Shown here: in pieces, positions 59,349 to 64,000 of the stretch
How positions within the stretch are numbered: position 1 is the first letter of the stretch
Layout of the letters: each line of letters begins with the position of its first letter
From: Comamonas granuli NBRC 101663
GTDB lineage: Bacteria; Pseudomonadota; Gammaproteobacteria; Burkholderiales; Burkholderiaceae_C
Assembly (NCBI RefSeq): GCF_000739995.1
Contig: NZ_BBJX01000010.1
Span: 102,991-166,990 of the forward strand
Length of the DNA: 64,000 nt
Direction of reading: 5' to 3'
Notes under the pieces: model-generated
Database searches by the model: none
The model's input: the letters and a program-made list of their open reading frames with translations, nothing else
What the model was told of the DNA's origin: nothing
Translations under genes and position numbers: made by a program

Positions 59349-60449
59349 AAACTTTACATCTGGCAGGCCGACGACTGGCCGAAATGGCGCTACGACCTGG
59401 CCGCGCTGACCGGGCCGCTGACCGAGGTCAGCCGTGCCCAGGGCGTGCTGCTGGGTCGCCTGGCCGACGTGGGGTTGGCGCTGCGCGACCAGGCCAGCCT
59501 CGCCGCGCTGACGGAGGACGTGGTCAAGACCAGCGAAATCGAAGGCGAAGTGCTGAACGTCGAATCGGTGCGTTCGTCGATTGCTCGCCGTCTGGGCGTG
59601 GACATCGGCGCGGTGGCCCCGGTGGATCGGCACGTCGAAGGCGTCGTGGAGATGGTGCTCGATGCCACTTCGCGCGCTGCCTCCCCACTGACCGCCGAGC
59701 GCCTGTTCGGCTGGCACGCCGCCCTGTTCCCGACCGGGTACTCGGGCATGAATAGGCTCACCGTGGGCCAGTGGCGTGACGATGCCGCCGGGCCGATGCA
59801 GGTGGTTTCCGGCCCGGTGGGGCGACGCAAGGTTCACTTCCAGGCACCGCCCGCCGATGCGCTGCCCGCCGAAACAGCGCGCTTCTTGGCGTGGGCCAAC
59901 GCGGACACCGGCGAGCCCGCGCTCATCAAGGCCGGGCTGGCGCATCTGTGGTTCGTGACGCTGCACCCCTTCGACGATGGCAACGGCCGCATCGCGCGCG
60001 CCGTGGGCGATCTGTTCCTGGCCCGCGCCGACGGCAGCCCGCAACGCTTCTACAGCCTGTCGGCGCAAATCCAGCGCGAGCGCAAGGACTACTACGACGT
60101 GCTGGAGCGCACGCAGAAGGGCACGCTTGACGCCACCGGCTGGCTGTCGTGGTTCCTCGACACACTCGGGCGCGCGGTCGCCAGCGCGCAGTCCACGTTG
60201 GACGCCGTGCTGGTCAAGGCGCGCTTCTGGCAACGCTGGGCTGGCACGTCGTTGAACGAACGGCAGGTGAAACTGCTCAACCGCCTGCTCGACGGCTTCG
60301 AGGGCAAGCTCACCAGCAGCAAGTGGGCGACCATCGCCAAGTGCTCGTCCGACACCGCGCTGCGCGACATCACGCAGTTGCTGGACCTGGGCGTGTTGAA
60401 AAAATCGCCCGGCGGCGGGCGCAGCACCGGCTACGAGCTGGCGGACTGA
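59334..60449 (+). CDS. Fic-domain protein AMP-transferase
   Basis: A 371-residue Fic enzyme. The inhibitory helix motif TSEIEGEVLN (T-x3-E-G) near residue 65 precedes the Fic core, so it is a class II, self-inhibited type. The catalytic loop HPFDDGNGRIAR is near residue 210, complete with the essential His. N-terminal DUF4172-like part (LYIWQADDWPKWRYDLAALT) and C-terminal winged helix (KWATIAKCSSDTALRDITQL). It transfers AMP to a target hydroxyl. It is divergent from the AbiEi gene and overlaps the next gene's end by 19 bp. Confidence 0.92.
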   Translation: MDSGEKLYIWQADDWPKWRYDLAALTGPLTEVSRAQGVLLGRLADVGLALRDQASLAALTEDVVKTSEIEGEVLNVESVRSSIARRLGVDIGAVAPVDRHVEGVVEMVLDATSRAASPLTAERLFGWHAALFPTGYSGMNRLTVGQWRDDAAGPMQVVSGPVGRRKVHFQAPPADALPAETARFLAWANADTGEPALIKAGLAHLWFVTLHPFDDGNGRIARAVGDLFLARADGSPQRFYSLSAQIQRERKDYYDVLERTQKGTLDATGWLSWFLDTLGRAVASAQSTLDAVLVKARFWQRWAGTSLNERQVKLLNRLLDGFEGKLTSSKWATIAKCSSDTALRDITQLLDLGVLKKSPGGGRSTGYELAD

Positions 60450-60994
60450 AGTGCATCGATGGGTATGCCCGCACCGCTGCGGCACGGGCGCAAGTGATGC
60501 ACCTCCCAGCGGAAGATTTCTTCGATGCTGAAACGGATGACGTCACCGTTCGCCATCCTGTAGAAAGGAATGCCGAGCCGGTGGCGTTCCTGATTCTGGT
60601 GAAGCCAGTGAGCGGGCAATCCAGTGATGTCGGCCACCTCCTTGGCGGAGTAGAAAATCTGATCGCGCCGACCGGGTCGCTGCTGCATCATCTGCTCGAT
60701 GGCGTCTTCGCGCGCGGTGGGCGAGGATTCGGACAAGGCGCGTCCGGCGCTGGATCTCCACGTCACCTGCGCCTTGCGCTCGAAGGCCTCGACCTCCATC
60801 AGGAGGTAGCGGACAGACCTGCCGATGTGCCATGCGGGCGGGCCGATGCCCTCCGAACGCCAGCGTTGGAGCGTCTTGGGCGAGAGGTTCCACCTCGAGC
60901 ACAGCTGCGTTTCGTTGAGAACCGGATACTTGATTGGCGGTTCATCCGGGCCGGTGTCGGCGCGGCGGGCAGTGGAGTCAGCCTTGGGTTTCAT
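60431..60994 (-). CDS. Double-HTH excisionase-like protein, 187 aa
   Basis: A 187-residue protein with two HTH_17 units. The first (about 25-75: LNETQLCSRWNLSPKTLQRW) is a paralogue of the proteins at 790-1053 and 60978-61340. The second (about 115-165: FYSAKEVADITGLPAHWLHQ) resembles the 74-residue protein at 5328. ATG 60994 gives good spacing from GGAGG; 60997 is the alternative. It is probably a regulator or directionality factor of the element. It overlaps the upstream gene by 17 bp. Confidence 0.78.
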   Translation of the reverse strand: MKPKADSTARRADTGPDEPPIKYPVLNETQLCSRWNLSPKTLQRWRSEGIGPPAWHIGRSVRYLLMEVEAFERKAQVTWRSSAGRALSESSPTAREDAIEQMMQQRPGRRDQIFYSAKEVADITGLPAHWLHQNQERHRLGIPFYRMANGDVIRFSIEEIFRWEVHHLRPCRSGAGIPIDALQSASS

Positions 60995-61340
60995 CATGCG
61001 CCTCCGTCAGGGCGGCCTCGGCCGCCGCAAGGCTGCCGTACTGCGCGATGAGCGCGAAGGCCTCGTTGAGGTAGTACCGCTTCGGCTCGGGCGCGGCTGG
61101 CACCTGAGGTTCGACGACGGGCGTCGCCGTCGTCAATGGCGGCAAGGCAGCGTCGTTGGGCATCCCCTGGCGGTTTGCCTGCTCATAGGCCACGATTTCA
61201 GCCACCGCGTAGCGGACGGCCTTGGAGAGCTTGAAGTACGGTGGGCCGCGCTCTTCGCTGCGCCAGCGTTGCAAGGTCTTGATGCTGATGTTCCAGCGCA
61301 AGGCAAGTTCGGTTTCGGTGAAGGCGGGTTCGGTCAACAT
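60978..61340 (-). CDS. HTH_17 excisionase-like protein, 120 aa
   Basis: A 120-residue protein. HTH (about 5-55): FTETELALRWNISIKTLQRW then AVRYAVAEIVAYEQ. The C-terminal half is Pro and Ala-rich with a final helix. The TLQRWRSE core is shared with the proteins at 790-1053 and 60431-60994. GAAAGGAG precedes the ATG. A TTGGCT-N17-CGTAAT pair lies 28 bp upstream (61369-61397), like the promoter-like part of the 29-bp repeats. It is the last gene of the element before the chromosome. Confidence 0.8.
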   Translation of the reverse strand: MLTEPAFTETELALRWNISIKTLQRWRSEERGPPYFKLSKAVRYAVAEIVAYEQANRQGMPNDAALPPLTTATPVVEPQVPAAPEPKRYYLNEAFALIAQYGSLAAAEAALTEAHDETQG

Positions 61341-61368
61341 GGCGCTCCTTTCGTCGTTCGTGCCGGGC

Positions 61369-61397
61369 ATTACGGCGGCGATCGCGACGAAAGCCAA
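61369..61397 (-). promoter_or_regulatory. Promoter-like element resembling the 29-bp repeats
   Basis: Minus strand: TTGGCT (61397-61392), 17 bp, CGTAAT (61374-61369). The -35 word and spacing match the five repeats, and the plus-strand AAGCCAAG is kept, but the other half is not. It lies 28 nt upstream of the ATG at 61340. Confidence 0.45.
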
Positions 61398-61736
61398 GTT
61401 GCAGGCCCGGAAGCGCCCGGCATTGGCGACGGCTGCGAGTGCCAATCGGCCTCTCTGAACTTCCGGTCGTGGGCATGTGCGGGGGCGCGGAATCCTTCCC
61501 CGGAATCGCGCGCATATGGCGGGGTTTCCGACCCGTGGCGAGGCACAGCGGAGAAGCGGGTTTCGTTTCTTGTTAAACTACGCCACCAGATTTGAAAAAA
61601 ACCAACCCTTCCCGGTTGGTTTTTTTTTGCCTGTGCCGCCCCTTGTACACCCCAGGCCGGGTTGCCCGGAGGGGTTGGGCAGCGCCGTGCGCGCCCGTCC
61701 CGGGTGCCGCCGACCCGGCGGTGCGAGAATCCGCCC
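61398..61736. other. Element-chromosome boundary region without genes
   Basis: The stretch holds no convincing gene. The 61398-61580 part is GC-rich with no motif I can name. A bidirectional terminator lies at 61595-61628, and the transporter starts at 61737. The right attachment site should be in this interval, but I see no copy of it at the left, whose boundary may be outside the window. TTAAACTACGCCACCA (61573-61588) resembles a tRNA 3' end but has no tRNA body. Confidence 0.45.
61595..61628. terminator. Bidirectional rho-independent terminator
   Basis: CCAACC (61602-61607) pairs with GGTTGG (61614-61619), extended by a run of A before and a run of T after, loop CTTCCC. It works in both directions and insulates the element from the chromosomal gene downstream. 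Confidence 0.88.
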
Positions 61737-62927
61737 ATGCGATTTTTCCAAGACTTGAGCCTCTCGGCACTGACGGCCGGCTTTGTGGCTGTGCTGGTCG
61801 GCTTCACCAGTTCGGTGGCCATCGTGTTCCAGGCAGCGCAGGCCTTCCAGGCGACCCCGGAGCAGATCACCTCCTGGATGTGGGCCCTGGGCCTGGGCAT
61901 GGGGCTGTGTTCGGCCATTCCCTCGCTGTGGCTGCGCAAGCCGGTGATGGTGGCGTGGTCCACCCCTGGCGCGGCCGTGCTGGCCACCGCCGGCCTGGCC
62001 GGCGGGTTCAGCATGGCCGAAGCGGTAGGCGCCTTCCTGGTATGCGCTGCGCTCATCACCCTGGCGGGGGCCACGGGCTGGTTCGAGCGGGTGATGAACC
62101 GCATTCCCATGGAGATTGCGTCGGCCCTGCTGGCCGGGGTGCTGGCGCGCTTCGGGATCGAGGCGTTCGCGGCGGCGCAGACGGCGCTGCCCCTGGTGCT
62201 GCTCATGCTGGGCACGTACCTGGTGGCGCGCAGACTGGCGCCGCGCTATGCCGTGGTGCTCACGCTCGCTGCCGCAGTGGCCTACGCTGCCGCGCGCGGC
62301 CAGATGGCCTGGTCGGCCGTGGCCTTCGAGTTCGCCCTGCCGCAGTTCACGGCACCGCAGTTCACGTGGAGCGCGGCCGTGAGTCTGGCGCTGCCGCTGT
62401 TCGTCGTCACCATGGCGTCGCAAAACCTGCCGGGTGTCGCCGTGATGCGCGCCACGGGCTACCAGATGCCGGTATCGCGCCTGATCACCGTGACCGGCCT
62501 GGCGACCCTGGTGCTGGCGCCTTTCGGGGCGTTTGCGCTCAACTTCAGCGCCATCACTGCAGCCATCTGCATGGGGCCGGAGGCGCACGAGAACCCGCAC
62601 CGCCGGTACACGGCCGCCGTCTCGTGCGGTGCCTTGTATGTGGTCATTGGCATTTTCGGTGCCGTGGTCACGGGCCTGCTGACCGCGTTCCCCCGCGAAC
62701 TGGTGGTGGCCATTGCCGGCCTGGCCCTGCTCAGCACCATCGGCAGCGGCTTGCATGCCGCGCTGCGTGAAGAGCCCCACCGGGAGGCCGCGCTGATCAC
62801 CTTTCTGGTCACGCTCAGCGGCGTGGTCATCGCCGGCGTCGGCTCCGCCTTCTGGGGTGTGGTCGCGGGCAGCCTGGCCCTGCTGGTGCAGGAGTTCGCG
62901 CGCCGCCCCGCGGCGCGCGTCCGCTGA
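61737..62927 (+). CDS. benE: Benzoate/H+ symporter, BenE family
   Basis: A 396-residue inner-membrane protein with about 12 predicted helices, starting MRFFQDLSLSALTAGFVAVL then GFTSSVAIVFQAAQAF. The conserved WMWALGLGMGLCSAIPSLWL and TPGAAVLATAGL mark the BenE family. It would import benzoate or a related aromatic acid. No benABCD genes are nearby, so the substrate is inferred by family only. It begins the chromosomal flank and precedes gshB. Confidence 0.88.
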   Translation: MRFFQDLSLSALTAGFVAVLVGFTSSVAIVFQAAQAFQATPEQITSWMWALGLGMGLCSAIPSLWLRKPVMVAWSTPGAAVLATAGLAGGFSMAEAVGAFLVCAALITLAGATGWFERVMNRIPMEIASALLAGVLARFGIEAFAAAQTALPLVLLMLGTYLVARRLAPRYAVVLTLAAAVAYAAARGQMAWSAVAFEFALPQFTAPQFTWSAAVSLALPLFVVTMASQNLPGVAVMRATGYQMPVSRLITVTGLATLVLAPFGAFALNFSAITAAICMGPEAHENPHRRYTAAVSCGALYVVIGIFGAVVTGLLTAFPRELVVAIAGLALLSTIGSGLHAALREEPHREAALITFLVTLSGVVIAGVGSAFWGVVAGSLALLVQEFARRPAARVR

Positions 62928-62971
62928 GGTGGGCTGGCGCCCGCCCGAAACCTTTTTTCAGGATGTCCTCC

Positions 62972-63934
62972 ATGCAACTGCTGTTCATTGCCGATCCTCT
63001 TGAATCCTTCAAGACCTACAAGGACACGACGTTCGCGATGATGCGCGAGGCCCAGCGCCGCGGCCACACCATCAGTGCGTGCCTGCCGCAGGATGTGATG
63101 TGGGAGCGCGGGGCGCCCGTGCGCGCCCATGTGCGCGATATCGAACTGACCGGGCAGGCGCAGGAGTGGTACCGGGTGCGGCAGGAGCGCGCCGAGGCGC
63201 TGGCCGGCTTTTCTGCCGTGCTCATGCGCAAGGACCCGCCGTTTGACAGCGAGTACTTCTATGCCACCCACCTGCTGGAGCAGGCCGAGCGCGAGGGGGC
63301 GCGCGTCTTCAACCGTCCCCGTGCCTTGCGCGACCACCCGGAGAAGCTCGCCATCATGGAATTTGCGCAGTTCATCGGCCCGACGCTGGTCACGCGCGAT
63401 GCGCGCGACATCCGGCGCTTCCATGCCGAGCACCGGGATATCATTCTCAAGCCGCTCGATGGCATGGGCGGCATGGGCATCTTCCGCGTGGGCGCCGATG
63501 GGTTGAATCTCGGCAGCATCACCGAAACGCTCAATCGGGGCGGCGCACAAAGCCTGATGGTGCAGAAATTCCTGCCGGAGATCGCCCAGGGCGACAAGCG
63601 CGTGCTCATCATCGGCGGCAAGCCGGTGCCCTTCTGCCTGGCGCGTATCCCGCAAGGCGACGAAGTCCGGGGCAATCTGGCTGCGGGCGGCAAGGGCGTT
63701 GCGCAGCCGCTGTCGGCGCGCGACCGCGAAATCGCCGAAGCACTGGGCCCCATCCTGCATGCCCGGGGCCTGCTGCTGGTGGGGGTGGATGTGATCGGCG
63801 ATTACGTCACGGAGATCAATGTGACGAGCCCGACCTGCTTCCAGGAAATCCAGCAACAGACCGGCTGCGACGTGGCCGCCTTGTTCATAGATGCCCTGGA
63901 GGCAGAGCTGGATGCGGGGCGGCCGGGGACTTAG
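62972..63934 (+). CDS. gshB: Glutathione synthetase
   Basis: A 320-residue cytoplasmic ligase joining gamma-glutamylcysteine and glycine with ATP. MQLLFIADPLESFKTYKDTT is the family opening; the ATP-grasp core follows with IILKPLDGMGGMGIFRVG and the C-terminal VGVDVIGDYVTEINVTSPTC, which holds the Mg-binding Glu and Asn. Start 62972 is preferred since AGGA lies 8 nt upstream and the family starts there; 62963 is possible. A housekeeping gene, confirming the return to the chromosome. Confidence 0.95.
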   Translation: MQLLFIADPLESFKTYKDTTFAMMREAQRRGHTISACLPQDVMWERGAPVRAHVRDIELTGQAQEWYRVRQERAEALAGFSAVLMRKDPPFDSEYFYATHLLEQAEREGARVFNRPRALRDHPEKLAIMEFAQFIGPTLVTRDARDIRRFHAEHRDIILKPLDGMGGMGIFRVGADGLNLGSITETLNRGGAQSLMVQKFLPEIAQGDKRVLIIGGKPVPFCLARIPQGDEVRGNLAAGGKGVAQPLSARDREIAEALGPILHARGLLLVGVDVIGDYVTEINVTSPTCFQEIQQQTGCDVAALFIDALEAELDAGRPGT

Positions 63935-64000
63935 GGCGCCGGACGCAGCGAAGGCATTTGCGAGGGCGTGCAAGAAAATTCTTCGACTTCTTGCTCCCCC

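Noticed and set aside
61560..61592. Possible tRNA gene ending in CGCCACCA
   Set aside because: No T-arm or anticodon arm can be folded upstream; only the terminal bases resemble a tRNA.
606..61736. Direct repeats marking attL and attR
   Set aside because: By eye, no identical sequence longer than a few bases is shared between the 606-790 and 61398-61736 intervals; the left end may be outside the window.
1..64000. Tyrosine integrase or CI-type lysogeny repressor
   Set aside because: I found neither; the serine recombinase is the only integrase candidate, and the Xre protein at 39449 lacks a CI-like C-terminal domain.

Overview
The window is GC-rich DNA, and almost all of it is one composite mobile element sitting between ordinary chromosomal genes. 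The flanking benzoate-transporter gene and gshB, together with base composition and codon use, suggest a betaproteobacterium of the order Burkholderiales (Comamonadaceae-like). That placement is inference; no rRNA or marker gene is present to prove it.

Layout. Bases 1-670 hold the start of a mercury-resistance operon: merT running off the left edge, a divergent merR, and a textbook mer operator. Bases 684-9050 are the early region of a prophage-like element on the + strand: small regulators, a BRO antirepressor, a recombination set (Sak4-like annealing ATPase, probable ssDNA-binding partner, Cas4/RecB-type nuclease, RuvC-like resolvase) and a P4-type primase-helicase. Bases 9050-9390 are a gene-free regulatory stretch that may hold the packaging (cos) site. 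Bases 9387-12127 carry two tandem ParB-fused DNA methyltransferases. Bases 12020-14124 carry five small minus-strand genes, four of them preceded by the same 29-bp repeat. Bases 14164-39398 are the late genes of a lambda-type siphophage: terminase, gpW, portal, S49 protease with nested scaffold, decoration protein, capsid, tail tube, a frameshifted tail chaperone, a tape measure, a non-lambda set of tip proteins, a holin-like protein and a lysozyme.

Bases 39449-52830 are a cargo defence island: an Xre regulator; a DUF5131 three-Cys-motif protein with its convergent TcmP partner; and one minus-strand operon encoding a ribbon-helix-helix regulator, DUF499 ATPase, DUF3780 protein, DarT toxin, DarG antitoxin, DUF1156 DNA methylase and SNF2 helicase with a PLD nuclease motif. 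This gene set resembles the helicase-methylase-ATPase (Hma) type of anti-phage system, with a DarTG ADP-ribosylation module built into the same operon.

Bases 53025-61400 are a second mobility and maintenance module: a DUF3987 protein, two ParB homologues and a large serine recombinase in one tight operon; a zinc-binding protein; an orphan AbiEi antitoxin with a decayed AbiEii remnant, facing a Fic AMP-transferase; and two excisionase-like HTH proteins. From about 61.6 kb the sequence returns to the chromosome (BenE-type transporter, glutathione synthetase). Points of most interest: the DarTG-containing defence operon, the TcmP/DUF5131 pair, the repeated promoter-like element, 9-bp tandem repeats downstream of both primase-like genes, a -1 frameshift site in the tail chaperone, and the AbiEi/Fic locus.
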